A stretch of DNA of 64,000 nt, from positions 620,001 through 684,000 of the forward strand of contig NZ_JAFIQT010000002.1 in assembly GCF_017355935.1 (NCBI RefSeq). Reading direction: 5' to 3'. Position 1 is the stretch's first letter; each line of letters begins with the position of its first letter. This document shows, in pieces, positions 18,490 through 29,044 of the stretch. Source of the stretch: Telluribacter humicola. GTDB lineage: Bacteria > Bacteroidota > Bacteroidia > Cytophagales > Spirosomataceae. The position numbers and the translations under genes were made by a program. The notes below the pieces were generated by a model, which saw only the letters and a list, made by a program, of their open reading frames with translations, did no database searches and was not told the DNA's origin.

Positions 18490-18606
18490 AGAAATACAGT
18501 CATTATAAATTGTATCGAAAAGTGTCTGGGAGTTAGGAGCAAAGGTTTTGTAAATAATTTTCTATCATTTTTTTGATAAATTCCCTCCACTTCGCCATAT
18601 TTGGTT

Positions 18607-19290
18607 ATGGCAGAATTAGCAACTCAGATTGACGCCCCCCGAGAAGTACTGATCGAACTGCATTACCTGCCCAGCCTGGCTTACTTTACCTGCTTGATGA
18701 GTCATGAAGTAGTCTGGTTAGAGACGCAGGAAAATTATCCCAAGCAGACCTACCGAAACCGGTGCTATGTACTGACTACAAATAAAGTAGATGTGCTGAC
18801 AGTACCAGTACAGGCGGGAAGTAAGAAGGCCCAGATCCGCGAAGTCAGAATTGATTATAGCCAGGACTGGATCCGGAGACACTGGGGATGTTTTCAATCA
18901 GCCTATGGTAAGTCGCCTTACTTTGAATACTACGCTCCCTATCTGGAAGAAACATACCGGCGTAAGCCAGAGTACCTTTTTGATCTGAACTACGAGTTAC
19001 TGACATTGTGTCTGCGACTTATAGGCATAAAGAAGGAGCTAAGGTACAATATGTCATACTCCGAAGATGTTCCTTTAAATATTTTTGATGCCAGATCGTT
19101 ACTTAACGACAAAAAACAGGATTCTGAGAAGGTTTTTTATAAAAGTGCCGCCTATTACCAGACCTTTGGCAACGATTTTGTACCTAATTTGAGTATTGTT
19201 GATTTGCTGTTCAATCAGGGGCCCGAAGCACGCCGCATTCTTACCGAATCCATTCAGCCAACAATTTGGTCCGAATTGAACAAAGCCTGA
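18607..19290 (+). CDS. WbqC family protein
   Basis: A 227-residue cytosolic protein of the WbqC family, common in Bacteroidota and found in O-antigen loci of other bacteria; biochemical function is not established. Landmarks: HYLPSLAYFTCLMSHEVVWLE, QTYRNRCYVLTTNKVDVLTVPV (the family core has RN+C/I...G...L.VPV) and DWIRRHWGCFQSAYGKSPYFEYYAPYLE. I start at ATG 18607 rather than the TTG two codons earlier. The gene precedes clpC by 52 bases. Confidence 0.8.
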   Translation: MAELATQIDAPREVLIELHYLPSLAYFTCLMSHEVVWLETQENYPKQTYRNRCYVLTTNKVDVLTVPVQAGSKKAQIREVRIDYSQDWIRRHWGCFQSAYGKSPYFEYYAPYLEETYRRKPEYLFDLNYELLTLCLRLIGIKKELRYNMSYSEDVPLNIFDARSLLNDKKQDSEKVFYKSAAYYQTFGNDFVPNLSIVDLLFNQGPEARRILTESIQPTIWSELNKA

Positions 19291-19342
19291 AAAATATTCG
19301 TTACAAATTATATAAGAGATACTAAAATACTCCTGCCTATAC

Positions 19343-21880
19343 ATGGAAGCAAAATTTTCAAATAGAGTCAAAGAAGTGATCTCCCTGAGTCGCGAAGAGG
19401 CGCTCCGGCTGGGTCATGATTATATTGGGGCGGAGCACTTATTGCTAGGAATGATACGTGAAGGAGAAGGTGTAGCAATAGGTCTTCTAAAGAAGCTCGG
19501 TGTTTCGTTGGACGAAGTCCGCGTTACTATTGAGCAGGCAACGAAGGGATCCGCTACAAATAATGTCAAGAATCTACAGAATATCCCTCTGACCCGTCAG
19601 TCAGAGAAGGTACTGAAGATAACGTATCTGGAAGCTAAGATATTCAAGAGCCCACTTATCGGCACTGAACATTTGTTGCTTTCAATCCTGCGCGATGAGG
19701 ACAACGTGGCTACCCAGATACTCCATAAATTTAATGTTAACTACGAAGTCATTAAAGAGATGCTGGAATATCAATCATCAGGTACTCGTCCGCATATGGG
19801 ACCCGAAACCGACGATGGCGATGACGACCCACGGGGTGGTATGTTTGGTGGAAGCGGATCAGGCAAAGAGTCCAAGGGAGCAGAGAAATCTCGCACACCT
19901 GTACTGGACAACTTTGGACGCGATCTGACCAAACTGGCCGAAGTTGGTAAACTCGACCCAATAGTAGGACGTGAAAAAGAAATTGAAAGGGTAGCACAGA
20001 TCCTGAGCCGCCGTAAAAAGAATAATCCAATCCTGATCGGTGAACCAGGGGTAGGTAAGACCGCCATTGCAGAAGGTCTGGCCCTGCGTATCGTACAGAA
20101 GAAAGTATCACGCGTACTATTCGGTAAGCGGGTAGTTACGCTGGATCTGGCTTCGCTGGTAGCAGGTACCAAGTACCGCGGTCAGTTTGAAGAGCGCATG
20201 AAGGCCGTGATGAACGAGCTGGAAAAATCGCCGGATGTGATCCTGTTCATTGATGAGCTACATACGATTGTAGGTGCTGGTGGAGCTTCTGGCTCACTGG
20301 ATGCCTCCAACATGTTCAAGCCGGCCCTGGCCCGTGGAGAAATCCAGTGCATCGGTGCTACTACTCTGGATGAATATCGCCAGTATATTGAGAAAGATGG
20401 TGCTCTGGCCCGTCGTTTCCAGATGGTAATGGTAGATGCCACATCCGTTGAAGAGACTATCCAGATTCTGGAAAATATCAAAGATAAATACGAGGATCAC
20501 CACCACGTAAACTATACTGACGATGCCATCGAGTCAGCTGTGAAGTTATCGGAGCGTTATATTACCGACCGCTTCCTGCCCGACAAAGCCATTGACGTAC
20601 TGGATGAGGTAGGTGCCCGTGTACATATCAGCAACATCACGGTTCCTGAGGATATCCTGAAGCTCGAAGAGCAGATCGAGAATATCAAGCAGGAGAAGAA
20701 CCGGGTTGTTAAGAGCCAGAAGTACGAAGAGGCTGCTCAGCTTCGTGACCGTGAGAAGAAACTAATCGATCAGCTTGAGCGTGCTAAGCAAGCCTGGGAA
20801 GAGGAGACCAAGAAGAAGCGCTATACCGTAACTGAGCAAAACGTAGCGGAAGTTGTAGCGATGATGACTGGTATTCCTGTAACCAATGTATCGCTGGATG
20901 AAGGGAAGAAACTCCTACACATGGCTGATGAGCTGAAAGGCAAAGTAATCGGTCAGAACCCAGCTATCGAGAAGCTTGTGAAGGCTATTCAACGTACTCG
21001 CGTAGGTCTGAAAGATCCTAAGAAGCCGATTGGTTCGTTTATCTTCCTTGGACCTACCGGGGTTGGTAAGACCGAGCTGGCTAAGGTACTGGCTACCTAC
21101 CTGTTCGATAAAGACGATGCGCTGGTACGTATTGACATGAGTGAGTACATGGAGAAATTCAGTGTATCTCGCTTGGTGGGAGCGCCTCCGGGCTACGTAG
21201 GTTACGAAGAAGGTGGTCAGCTGACCGAGAAGATCCGTCGTAAGCCATACAGTGTAGTACTATTGGATGAGATCGAGAAAGCGCACCCGGATGTATTTAA
21301 TATCCTGCTGCAGGTACTTGATGATGGTATCCTGACTGATGGTCTGGGTCGCCGGGTAGACTTCCGTAATACCATTATCATCATGACCTCCAACATCGGA
21401 GCGCGTGACTTGAAAGATTTTGGTACCGGTATTGGTTTCTCAACGAAAGCCAAGTCTGAAAATCAGGATGAGATCATGCGAAGCACCATCCAAAGTGCGC
21501 TTCGTAAGGCATTCTCTCCGGAGTTCCTGAACCGTCTTGATGATGTGATCGTGTTCAACTCACTGCAGCGCGAAGATCTGCACCAGATTATCGATATCTC
21601 ACTGGGCAAACTGTTCAACCGTGTGAAGGGGCTGGGTTACGAGATTGAACTGACCATTCCTGCCAAAGACTTCCTGTCTGAGAAGGGCTATGATCCTCAG
21701 TACGGTGCTCGTCCGCTCAACCGAGCTATTCAGAAGTACCTCGAAGATCCAATTGCCGAAGAGATTCTGAAAGGAGATCTGCGCGAAGGAGATATCCTGG
21801 TAGCTGATCATGACGGTAGCAGTGAACAACTAACTATTAGTGTTCGAAAGAAAGAAGAAGAAGTTACCAACAACGGGTAA
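19343..21880 (+). CDS. clpC: ClpC-type AAA+ unfoldase of the ClpCP protease
   Basis: An 845-residue HSP100 protein. In order: two Clp_N repeats (about 1-145, [28 protein letters not shown]), an acidic/glycine-rich linker, AAA-1 with Walker [10 protein letters not shown] and Walker [10 protein letters not shown], a short middle domain ([36 protein letters not shown]-like, which is the mark of ClpC rather than ClpB), and AAA-2 with GPTGVGKTE and the D2-small C-terminal domain. It unfolds proteins for the ClpP peptidase and takes part in stress-protein turnover. Length is normal. A terminator follows at 21900. Confidence 0.96.
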   Translation: MEAKFSNRVKEVISLSREEALRLGHDYIGAEHLLLGMIREGEGVAIGLLKKLGVSLDEVRVTIEQATKGSATNNVKNLQNIPLTRQSEKVLKITYLEAKIFKSPLIGTEHLLLSILRDEDNVATQILHKFNVNYEVIKEMLEYQSSGTRPHMGPETDDGDDDPRGGMFGGSGSGKESKGAEKSRTPVLDNFGRDLTKLAEVGKLDPIVGREKEIERVAQILSRRKKNNPILIGEPGVGKTAIAEGLALRIVQKKVSRVLFGKRVVTLDLASLVAGTKYRGQFEERMKAVMNELEKSPDVILFIDELHTIVGAGGASGSLDASNMFKPALARGEIQCIGATTLDEYRQYIEKDGALARRFQMVMVDATSVEETIQILENIKDKYEDHHHVNYTDDAIESAVKLSERYITDRFLPDKAIDVLDEVGARVHISNITVPEDILKLEEQIENIKQEKNRVVKSQKYEEAAQLRDREKKLIDQLERAKQAWEEETKKKRYTVTEQNVAEVVAMMTGIPVTNVSLDEGKKLLHMADELKGKVIGQNPAIEKLVKAIQRTRVGLKDPKKPIGSFIFLGPTGVGKTELAKVLATYLFDKDDALVRIDMSEYMEKFSVSRLVGAPPGYVGYEEGGQLTEKIRRKPYSVVLLDEIEKAHPDVFNILLQVLDDGILTDGLGRRVDFRNTIIIMTSNIGARDLKDFGTGIGFSTKAKSENQDEIMRSTIQSALRKAFSPEFLNRLDDVIVFNSLQREDLHQIIDISLGKLFNRVKGLGYEIELTIPAKDFLSEKGYDPQYGARPLNRAIQKYLEDPIAEEILKGDLREGDILVADHDGSSEQLTISVRKKEEEVTNNG

Positions 21881-21899
21881 TTCTATAAAATAAATAAAC

Positions 21900-21931
21900 A
21901 GAAAGGCAGGCCTTATGACCTGCCTTTCTTG
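21900..21931 (+). terminator. Terminator after clpC
   Basis: AGAAAGGCAGG pairs with CCTGCCTTTCTT across the loop CCTTATGA; a 10-11 bp stem flanked by A and T runs, 20 bases after the clpC stop. Confidence 0.8.
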
Positions 21932-22055
21932 TCTTTAGGGCTATTTATACGTACTTAATATTTGTCAATCATCATCACGTAGAAAGCTTTTTTGTCCAGT
22001 TGTGTTCATTCGCTTATTTTTGCGCCCGGTTTTACTTTTTGATTTATCTAGTTTC

Positions 22056-22802
22056 ATGAAATTACTGGAAAATAAAGTGGCTCTCGTGACGGGAGCTTCG
22101 CGCGGCATCGGTCGTGCTATTGCTATCCGTTTTGCCCAGGAGGGAGCCAACGTAGCCTTCACCTATCTGTCAAATGTAGAAAAAGGCCAGGCTCTGGAAG
22201 CTGAGCTCCAGCAGTATGGTATCAAAGCCAAAGGGTATCGTTCGGATGCCTCCGACTTTCAGGCTGCTGATACACTCATCAACGATGTAGTTGCTGATTT
22301 TGGAAAACTGGATGTACTCGTTAATAATGCAGGTGTGACCCGTGATGGCCTCCTGATGCGTATGAGCGAAGAGCAATGGGATACTGTTATCAACACCAAC
22401 CTGAAGTCGGTATTTAACCTGACCAAAGGTGCCATCAAACCTATGATGCGCGCCAAGAGTGGTTCAATCATTAATATTACATCGGTAGTAGGCTTGCGAG
22501 GTAATGCCGGTCAGGCCAACTACGCTGCCTCCAAGGCGGGTATTGTTGGATTTACTAAATCCGTAGCCCTCGAATTAGGCTCGCGTAATGTACGTTCCAA
22601 TGCCGTAGCTCCCGGATTTATTGAAACCGAAATGACCGATGCCATTGATGCCAAGGCTATTGAGGATTGGAAACAGTCAATTCCGATGAAACGCGGCGGA
22701 CAGGCTGAAGAAGTGGCTGATGCCTGTGTGTTCCTGGCTTCTGACATGTCACGGTACATTACTGGACAGGTGTTGCAGGTAGATGGGGGTATGCTTACCT
22801 AG
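22056..22802 (+). CDS. fabG: 3-oxoacyl-[acyl-carrier-protein] reductase FabG
   Basis: A 248-residue SDR enzyme that reduces 3-oxoacyl-ACP with NADPH in fatty-acid elongation. I chose ATG 22056; an in-frame ATG 54 bases upstream adds 18 unrelated hydrophobic residues and the 248-residue form has the usual FabG length. Seen: cofactor-binding GASRGIGRAI (residues 13-22), LVNNAGVTRDGL, active-site Ser in INITSVVG, YAASKAG (Tyr/Lys) and the C-terminal ITGQVLQVDGGM. It is not in a fab cluster: its neighbours are clpC and a VWA-domain protein. Confidence 0.95.
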   Translation: MKLLENKVALVTGASRGIGRAIAIRFAQEGANVAFTYLSNVEKGQALEAELQQYGIKAKGYRSDASDFQAADTLINDVVADFGKLDVLVNNAGVTRDGLLMRMSEEQWDTVINTNLKSVFNLTKGAIKPMMRAKSGSIINITSVVGLRGNAGQANYAASKAGIVGFTKSVALELGSRNVRSNAVAPGFIETEMTDAIDAKAIEDWKQSIPMKRGGQAEEVADACVFLASDMSRYITGQVLQVDGGMLT

Positions 22803-22849
22803 TCAAAGCCTTAGCAATAATAGAGGCTACTATTTACTATTATAGTATA

Positions 22850-22904
22850 GTTTTGTGGTTTTCAGTGGGTTTTTATAAACAACTGAAAACCACAATAGGG
22901 TTTT
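22850..22904 (+). terminator. Long hairpin and T-tract downstream of fabG
   Basis: TTGTGGTTTTCAGT pairs perfectly with ACTGAAAACCACAA over a 15-base loop (14-bp stem), and is followed by TAGGG and five T. It is a weak-GC but long terminator about 50 bases after the fabG stop. Confidence 0.6.
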
Positions 22905-22975
22905 TCATCGTTATGGTTGTATCTTGTTGATGACCTTACTGATACCCATATATACCCGAGACCTAAGCCTCACCC

Positions 22976-25054
22976 ATGCGATCTGAACTTTTCTTTACTA
23001 CTTCACCCTGGTTTATACTGCTTTGCTTACTGGTAGGTGTACTGTATGCGTACCTGCTGTATAAGCCGGAGCCATCGTGGAGTAAGCAACTCAATATTTT
23101 CTTGGCGGTTCTGAGAGGGACCTTGGTTTCTATTATTTGCTTTCTGCTGCTAAGCCCATTGGTCAGAAGTACCGAAACCAGCGTGGACAAGGCTAAGATA
23201 GTACTGGCTGTAGATAACTCGCAGTCTACCGCTCAGCAAGGGCAACCTACACTCGGAGCTCTTAATGAAGTAAGGCAAAAATTAGCTGAACAGGGATATG
23301 AAGTGAGCGTGCAGACGCTTGATCAGGCAGCGGCTGAAGTAGCACTGGACTCTATCAAATTCAACCAGAAAACGACAGATCTGTCGGCTCTTCTGAACAA
23401 CGTTAGGAGTAATTACGAAGGTCGTAATCTGACGGATGTTATACTACTATCAGATGGTATTGTAAATCAGGGAGTTTCGCCGGCTTATGGCAACTATCCA
23501 TTTAAAGTACATACCGTAGCCATCGGGGATACCGTTCCTAAGCGTGATGTGCAGATACGCAATGTGACTGCCAATCGGGTAGCCTACATGGGCAATCAAT
23601 TTCCGGTGCAGACTGATATTGTGGCCACTGGATTTGCCGGACGGAGTACTACGGTCAGTCTTCGTCAGGGCGGTCGTACCATTGCGACTCAGAACGTAGT
23701 TATTGATAAAAACGACTTCTTCAAATCAGTTACGTTTAATACCTCCTCTACCCAGAAGGGAGTACAGCATTATACTGTTGAGGTAGGAGGTATATCGGGT
23801 GAATTCTCAACCCGCAACAATCGCCGGGAGGTGTACATTGACGTTATTGACGGGCGCGAAAAAATCCTGCTACTAGCGCTGGCTCCACATCCTGACATCA
23901 AGGCACTGCGCAGTATTATAGAGCAGAATGAAAACTATGAACTGGACGTACGGGCTCTGTCAGCAGCGAATAACCTGAATGAGATTCTGGAAAAGCCCTA
24001 TGATCTGGTCATCCTGCACCAGCTTCCTGATGCCGGTGGAGTAGGTAATGAGTACGTACGGCGGCTGATGCAGAAGAACACCCCTATTTTCTTTATTCTC
24101 GGAAACCAATCAGCTCCCGCAGCTACCAGTACGCTGAGCCGTACGGTACAGATCGCTGGTAACCCAGGTCAGATCGACAAGGTAACCGGGCGTTTTAACA
24201 ACTCCTTTCAGCTTCTGAATCTGGATGCTTCCGGTCTGGATCTGCTCGAGCGGCTTCCTCCTCTTTCGGTTCCTTTCGGTGAGTACCGTCTGGTGCCGGG
24301 TAGTGAAGTAGTCTTATACCAGCGTGTAGGTAGTGTGGCTACTACCAAGCCGCTGCTGGCCCTGAATACTGCCGGCGATCGCAAGGTAGCCATCCTAGCA
24401 GGAGAAGGGCTGTGGCAGTGGCGTCAGGAAGAATTCTCCATCACCGAGAAGCAGGTTATCGTGGACGAACTCTTCCGTAAGGTCATCCAACTGCTGTCGG
24501 TCAAGGAAGATAAGCGCAAATTCAGGGTATATCCGGTAAGTGCGGAGTTCGATGCCGGGGAGACGGTTGCTTTCCAGACTGAAATTTACAATGATATTTA
24601 CGAGAAGATATATGGTCAGGAAGTACGCCTGGATATAACAGATGAGTCCGGCAAGGCCCAAACTTATACCTATACCCATTCGGCTGAGAATCCGCGTTTT
24701 GAAATCAGTGGATTAGGGGAGGGGGTATACCGCTTCAAAGCTACTGCTAATATGCGTGGTGGACAGCAGGAAGTAAGCGGACAGTTTGTGGTGCGGGACA
24801 TTGAGATAGAAGCATTGAATACAACGGCCGATTTTGGCCTATTGAGGGAGTTGGCGCAGCGTACGGGTGGGGAGTTTGTTCAGCCAAATACCCTGGAAAC
24901 CCTGGTACAGATGATGACTGCTAACCGCCCTCCTGATCGACTGGAAAGTAGCGAAGAAATGGTAGAACTGGTACATCTCAAATGGCTGTTCTTCCTTCTG
25001 CTGCTCCTGGCTACAACCGAATGGGGGCTCAGGAAGTATAGCGGTAGCTACTAA
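22976..25054 (+). CDS. VWA-domain membrane protein
   Basis: 692 residues. Two N-terminal membrane helices (about 10-27 and 40-60), a von Willebrand A-type domain with the MIDAS start VLAVDNSQS (DxSxS) and VILLSDGIVNQG, a long beta-rich periplasmic part (about 220-660) and a C-terminal membrane helix (LKWLFFLLLLLATTEWGL). The layout matches the large Bacteroidota VWA/BatA-like membrane proteins of unknown function. The DUF2279 gene begins 7 bases after the stop, so the two are probably one transcript. Confidence 0.82.
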   Translation: MRSELFFTTSPWFILLCLLVGVLYAYLLYKPEPSWSKQLNIFLAVLRGTLVSIICFLLLSPLVRSTETSVDKAKIVLAVDNSQSTAQQGQPTLGALNEVRQKLAEQGYEVSVQTLDQAAAEVALDSIKFNQKTTDLSALLNNVRSNYEGRNLTDVILLSDGIVNQGVSPAYGNYPFKVHTVAIGDTVPKRDVQIRNVTANRVAYMGNQFPVQTDIVATGFAGRSTTVSLRQGGRTIATQNVVIDKNDFFKSVTFNTSSTQKGVQHYTVEVGGISGEFSTRNNRREVYIDVIDGREKILLLALAPHPDIKALRSIIEQNENYELDVRALSAANNLNEILEKPYDLVILHQLPDAGGVGNEYVRRLMQKNTPIFFILGNQSAPAATSTLSRTVQIAGNPGQIDKVTGRFNNSFQLLNLDASGLDLLERLPPLSVPFGEYRLVPGSEVVLYQRVGSVATTKPLLALNTAGDRKVAILAGEGLWQWRQEEFSITEKQVIVDELFRKVIQLLSVKEDKRKFRVYPVSAEFDAGETVAFQTEIYNDIYEKIYGQEVRLDITDESGKAQTYTYTHSAENPRFEISGLGEGVYRFKATANMRGGQQEVSGQFVVRDIEIEALNTTADFGLLRELAQRTGGEFVQPNTLETLVQMMTANRPPDRLESSEEMVELVHLKWLFFLLLLLATTEWGLRKYSGSY

Positions 25055-25061
25055 CGTTTAC

Positions 25062-25976
25062 ATGATTCTACGAAGATTTCTTTTTTTAGTATTAGTAATA
25101 AGTATATACCCCGTTTCGGTAAGAGGAGAAGGGGAGATTTACCTTTCAAATCCGGACTCAACCCAGCTTCGTCGGCCCAACTACCGGCAGTTGCACGGTT
25201 TGTTCGCAGCGCAGACGGCTTTGTACGCTGGGAGCCTGTACGGCCTTAGCAAGACATGGTATAAGAACCCCCTGGTACGGTTCAATATCGCAGATGATAC
25301 TCACGAGTGGAAACAATTGGACAAAGTGGGGCATCTTTACACTGCTTATCAGATCTCGCGCCACACCGCCCAGATGTACAGCTGGACAGGTGTCAGCAAG
25401 AAGCAAGCTGTCATTTACGGAGCTATCTCTGGCTTTTTCTTTCAGACTCCAATTGAAATTCTGGATGGCTTTTCGTCGGACTATGGCTTTTCACCGGGCG
25501 ATATGGTAGCCAATCTGGCTGGGCCTGTGCTGTATGCCGGGCAGGTTCTTTTGTGGGACGAGATACGCATCCAACCTAAGTTTTCCTTTCATTATACCAC
25601 CTTGGCTCAGCAGCGGCCTGAGCTACTGGGAAGCAATAAAGCTGAGCGGTGGCTGAAAGATTACAACGGCCAGACCTATTGGTTCTCGTGGAGCCCACGG
25701 TCCTTCTTTCCGGAGTCAAACTGGCCAGCCTGGCTGTGTCTATCAGCAGGTTATGGTATTCATGATATGGTAGCAGGTGAGACAGCTAAAAGCATTGAAC
25801 TAGGATACAGACCTTACCGGCAGTACTACCTGTCGCTTGATGTAGATCTGACCAAGATCAAAACCCGCAATAAATTTGTTCGTACTGTTGGGTTTATGCT
25901 TAATTCGCTGAAGGTACCGGCACCCGCCCTGGAATTCAGTCAGAGAGGCTTTAGTTTTCGTCCCATTTACTATTAA
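25062..25976 (+). CDS. DUF2279 (YfiM-type) family protein
   Basis: 304 residues with an N-terminal signal (FLFLVLVISIYPVSVRG) and the DUF2279 core: WKQLDKVGHLYTAYQISRH, GAISGFFFQTPIEILDGFSSDYGFSPGDMVANLAG. The family is an outer-membrane-associated set of unknown function in Bacteroidota. The family core ends near residue 170; the rest (about 180-304) appears beta-rich. It follows the VWA gene by 7 bases. Confidence 0.82.
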   Translation: MILRRFLFLVLVISIYPVSVRGEGEIYLSNPDSTQLRRPNYRQLHGLFAAQTALYAGSLYGLSKTWYKNPLVRFNIADDTHEWKQLDKVGHLYTAYQISRHTAQMYSWTGVSKKQAVIYGAISGFFFQTPIEILDGFSSDYGFSPGDMVANLAGPVLYAGQVLLWDEIRIQPKFSFHYTTLAQQRPELLGSNKAERWLKDYNGQTYWFSWSPRSFFPESNWPAWLCLSAGYGIHDMVAGETAKSIELGYRPYRQYYLSLDVDLTKIKTRNKFVRTVGFMLNSLKVPAPALEFSQRGFSFRPIYY

Positions 25977-26046
25977 TAATTTAATTTAGAAGTTCAGAGG
26001 CCTCGGTTGGAGCTTTTGTTTTTGCATGATTAACTAGATACACAAG

Positions 26047-27042
26047 ATGAATATAGGTGATAAAGTAAGAATGGTGCACGGACGCGAAGAGGGTATTATC
26101 TCGCGTTTTCTGCCGGGCAACCAGGTTGAAATAGAAATTGAAGATGGATTTCGTATTCCGGTACTACGTCAGGAGGTAGTAGTCGTGTCTCCGATGGAGG
26201 CGCAGCGCCTGGCCAAGCCCCCGGTGAAGGAAGAGCCAAGATCCAGATCATCAGCAGCGAGTACTCCATCCAGAGCCACCGGTGTTTTTGCTCAGAAGGG
26301 GATTTACCTGGCCTTTGTACCTATCAATGATCGGGAGTTTACTGTACACGTTATTAATAATACCGACTGGCTACTACCTTTTACTTTTACGGCTAGCCAT
26401 GAAGGACGTTATACTGGATTAGGAGCCGGAGTACTATCCCCACGTGCCTCACAGAAAATGACCGACCTGCTGATCAAAGACTTTGAGTCCTGGCCGACGT
26501 TTGACCTGCAGGCCTTGTTCCACAAAGAAGGGTCCTTCGAAGCTAAAGAGCCCTTCCAGAAGCGCCTCAAGTGCCGTGCTCAGTCTTTCTACAAGCGGAA
26601 GCAGCAGGTACCGGTTCTGCTTAAAGAAGCCTATGTGTATCAGTTGGATGAAGAGGGAGGAGATAGCCCAAAGGCCCAGGCTCCTCTAAGCGCCCAGGAG
26701 CTTAGGGAGAAGATGCTGACTGCTGAGCCCACACCTGCACCAGCTACTAAGGGTGGAGGTGTAAAGTCAGTAGTGGACCTGCACATCGAAAAGATTCGCC
26801 CTGACTACGCCCGACTTTCAAAAGCCGAAATACTGGAAGCTCAGCTGCTGGTATTTGAGCAGCAATTGGAACAGGCCATCGCCAGTGGTATGGATGAAAT
26901 TACTTTTATTCATGGGGTGGGAAATGGAGTGCTACGGGCCGAGTTGCATCGCCGCCTGAGCCGTCATCAGAATGTTGATTTTTTTAAAGATGCCCAAAAA
27001 GAGAAATTTGGATACGGTGCTACCCTCGTTAAAATCAAGTAA
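26047..27042 (+). CDS. DUF2027/Smr-domain protein
   Basis: 331 residues: an N-terminal SH3-like piece (IGDKVRMVHGREEGIISRFL), a DUF2027 middle domain (about 85-200) and a C-terminal Smr domain with VVDLHIEKI (the DLH motif) and EITFIHGVGNGVLRAEL (the HGxG motif). Smr domains are nucleases in MutS2 and some plant PPR proteins; here no MutS part is present. A DNA- or RNA-cleaving role is possible from the motifs, not shown. The frame runs into the start region of the DUF4403 gene. Confidence 0.87.
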   Translation: MNIGDKVRMVHGREEGIISRFLPGNQVEIEIEDGFRIPVLRQEVVVVSPMEAQRLAKPPVKEEPRSRSSAASTPSRATGVFAQKGIYLAFVPINDREFTVHVINNTDWLLPFTFTASHEGRYTGLGAGVLSPRASQKMTDLLIKDFESWPTFDLQALFHKEGSFEAKEPFQKRLKCRAQSFYKRKQQVPVLLKEAYVYQLDEEGGDSPKAQAPLSAQELREKMLTAEPTPAPATKGGGVKSVVDLHIEKIRPDYARLSKAEILEAQLLVFEQQLEQAIASGMDEITFIHGVGNGVLRAELHRRLSRHQNVDFFKDAQKEKFGYGATLVKIK

Positions 27043-28486
27043 AAAGTACAGATCAGGGACGTACAGGTCTTTGTGGCTGTTTTTTATAGTAATTGTTTGT
27101 AGTTTGCATTGGCAGTGCCAGCCCAGGGACAATCAGCAACCTAAGGCCCCTGCGGAGAAATACCTCTATTCGGATATGCAAATCCAGAACGAAAAACACA
27201 TATCGGTACTAAACGTACCGGTTGAAATGCCCATTGTAGAGTTGGAAAGACAAATCAATGCGCAGCTCAAAGGACTTATCTACGAGGACAATAGCTACGA
27301 GGACGAGGGAAACGATAACCTGAAAGCAAAAGTATGGAAGTTGAATGATATCCGGGTGTCTGCCCAGGATTCTACCTTCCTGTTCGATGTACCCATCAGG
27401 ATATGGGTTAGCGCCGGCTACAAGATCAGCCCTATGGGTTTTACGATGTCCGGCTACAAAGATACTGAGTTCGCTCTCCGTATCCGGTTTGTTTCAAAAG
27501 TTCATATGACACCTGACTGGCAGGTTGTATCTACTACTCAGGTAGAAAGCTACGACTGGATATCAGAGCCATCAGTCAAAGTCGCCGGATTATCCATTCC
27601 TATCAAGTCAATGGTGAGCAGGCTGCTCAACAAGAACTTTGAGAAGATCACAAAAGCGATTGATGAGCAGGTCAGCAAAAACATTGAATTGAAAAAGTAT
27701 GTACAGGAAGCGTGGGATCTGGCCCGGCAGCCGGTACTCCTCTCGGAGGATTACAACACCTGGCTGGTAGTAGTTCCTACCTCCGTTGTGATGACTCCTC
27801 TGGTAGCCTCTAATAAGCTGTTGCGCACTACCATTGGCCTCAAGGGGTATACCCAGACCGTTACCTCCGCTACCAAGCCTGAGGTAACCAGCAGTAGCAA
27901 GCTCCCTGACCTTCAGATTGTAGATCAAGTCCCTGAGAACTTCCGGGTCGGTCTGATCAGTGCTGTTACTTATCAGGATGCCGCCCGGCTGGCCAGCCAA
28001 AAGTTAGTCGGAGAGACCTTCTCATTTAGTGGTGATCGCTATTCGGTACAGATAACGGGTATTCACATGTATGGGCAGGAAGATATGCTGATTATCAAAG
28101 CAGGTCTTAAAGGAAGTATCAATGGCGATATATACCTGAGAGGTATCCCGCACTACGACCCTCAGACCCGCATGCTCTCCCTGAAGCACCTGGATTACGA
28201 CCTGGATACGCGTAGTGTCATGTTCAGGACTGCCAGCTGGCTTTTGCAAAGTACTTTTAGCCGGATGCTTGAAAAAAAGATGATCTTTCCGGTAGGGGAT
28301 CAGATCGAAGAAGCGCGTAAGACTATTCAGCAGGCTTTAACTCACTACCAGGTTACTAAAGGCGTGGCACTGAACGGGTCACTCAATGAGATAACTCCCG
28401 ACCGGGTGTACCTGACCCCTAAGCATATATACGCGATTGTCTTTGCGACGGGTAGGGTAAATCTCAAAATAGAGGGACTGATGTAG
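26990..28486 (+). CDS. DUF4403 family protein
   Basis: About 498 residues from ATG 26990. A Bacteroidota family of unknown function, probably exported: a hydrophobic segment LWLFFIVIVCSLHWQC lies at about residues 28-43, ending in a Cys that may be lipidated although the lipobox is poor. The start is uncertain. ATGs at 26972 and 26990 overlap the Smr gene by about 50-70 bases and leave a long basic N-terminus; the TTG at 27071, 28 bases after the Smr stop, would put the hydrophobic segment at the very N-terminus and may be the true start. Later landmarks: VSAGYKISPMGFTMSG and LKGSINGDIYLRGIPHYDP. Confidence 0.8.
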   Translation: MPKKRNLDTVLPSLKSSKKYRSGTYRSLWLFFIVIVCSLHWQCQPRDNQQPKAPAEKYLYSDMQIQNEKHISVLNVPVEMPIVELERQINAQLKGLIYEDNSYEDEGNDNLKAKVWKLNDIRVSAQDSTFLFDVPIRIWVSAGYKISPMGFTMSGYKDTEFALRIRFVSKVHMTPDWQVVSTTQVESYDWISEPSVKVAGLSIPIKSMVSRLLNKNFEKITKAIDEQVSKNIELKKYVQEAWDLARQPVLLSEDYNTWLVVVPTSVVMTPLVASNKLLRTTIGLKGYTQTVTSATKPEVTSSSKLPDLQIVDQVPENFRVGLISAVTYQDAARLASQKLVGETFSFSGDRYSVQITGIHMYGQEDMLIIKAGLKGSINGDIYLRGIPHYDPQTRMLSLKHLDYDLDTRSVMFRTASWLLQSTFSRMLEKKMIFPVGDQIEEARKTIQQALTHYQVTKGVALNGSLNEITPDRVYLTPKHIYAIVFATGRVNLKIEGLM

Positions 28487-28563
28487 ACAATGCAAAAGTG
28501 GCTCTAAACAATTATTAATTAGTTTTTGTAGTATATTCGCCGCCAATCAAAGCAAACATTTCT

Positions 28564-28571
28564 TAGCTTTG
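28564..28571 (+). promoter_or_regulatory. -7 box of the rnpB promoter
   Basis: TAGCTTTG fits the Bacteroidota -7 consensus TAnnTTTG and lies a helical turn upstream of the 5' end of rnpB, so it is the likely promoter. No clear -33 element was found. Confidence 0.6.
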
Positions 28572-28579
28572 TAGCCAAC

Positions 28580-28986
28580 GGAAGTGAATAAGCCGTCCTA
28601 TCGCTCCGATTTAACGTCGGGGAGGAAAGTCCGGACAGCACAGAGCGTCGTACTTCCTAACGGGAAGGCAGTTGATTGGTGACGATTAGCTGACAGCCAG
28701 TGCCACAGAAAATATACCGCCTTGGCATGATATTTTAATGCTGGGTAAGGGTGAAAAGGTGGTGTAAGAGACCACCGCTTTATCGGTGACGATAGAGGCA
28801 GGGTAAACCTTACGGGCTGAAAGACCAAATAGGTACTGAGTTTTGGGGCTGCTCGTTCCAGCTCTCGCTTCGGCGAGGCATCAGTACGGGTAGGTCGTTA
28901 GAGGCTTCGGGTGACCGGAGTCCCAGACAAATGATAGGAGCTCCGAAGCAATTCGGGGGACAGAATCCGGCTTACAGGCTTATTTT
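28580..28986 (+). ncRNA. rnpB: RNase P RNA (bacterial class A)
   Basis: The catalytic RNA of RNase P, which removes tRNA 5' leaders. Recognised by its conserved blocks in order: GAGGAAAGTCCGGACA near 28622, ACAGCCAGTGCCACAGAAAA near 28693, GGGTGAAAAGGTG, AGGGTAAACC near 28800, AGACCAAATAGG, GGGTAGGTCGTTAGAGGC near 28889, and ACAGAATCCGGCTTACAG near 28960. AATAAGCC (28587-28594) pairs with GGCTTATT (28977-28984) as helix P1, which sets the ends to within a few bases. About 400 nt, normal for the class. Confidence 0.95.
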
Positions 28987-29044
28987 ACTTTCGGATTGCG
29001 CTATTAAAGCTGAATTAATTGAATCACATAACTGGTGTTTCCTC

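Noticed and set aside
22002-22055. Upstream start of fabG adding 18 residues
   Set aside because: The 248-residue form from 22056 has the family length and N-terminus.
28931-29044. Upstream extension of the OmpA-family frame
   Set aside because: It overlaps rnpB and hides the signal peptide; ATG 29045 gives a proper signal sequence.
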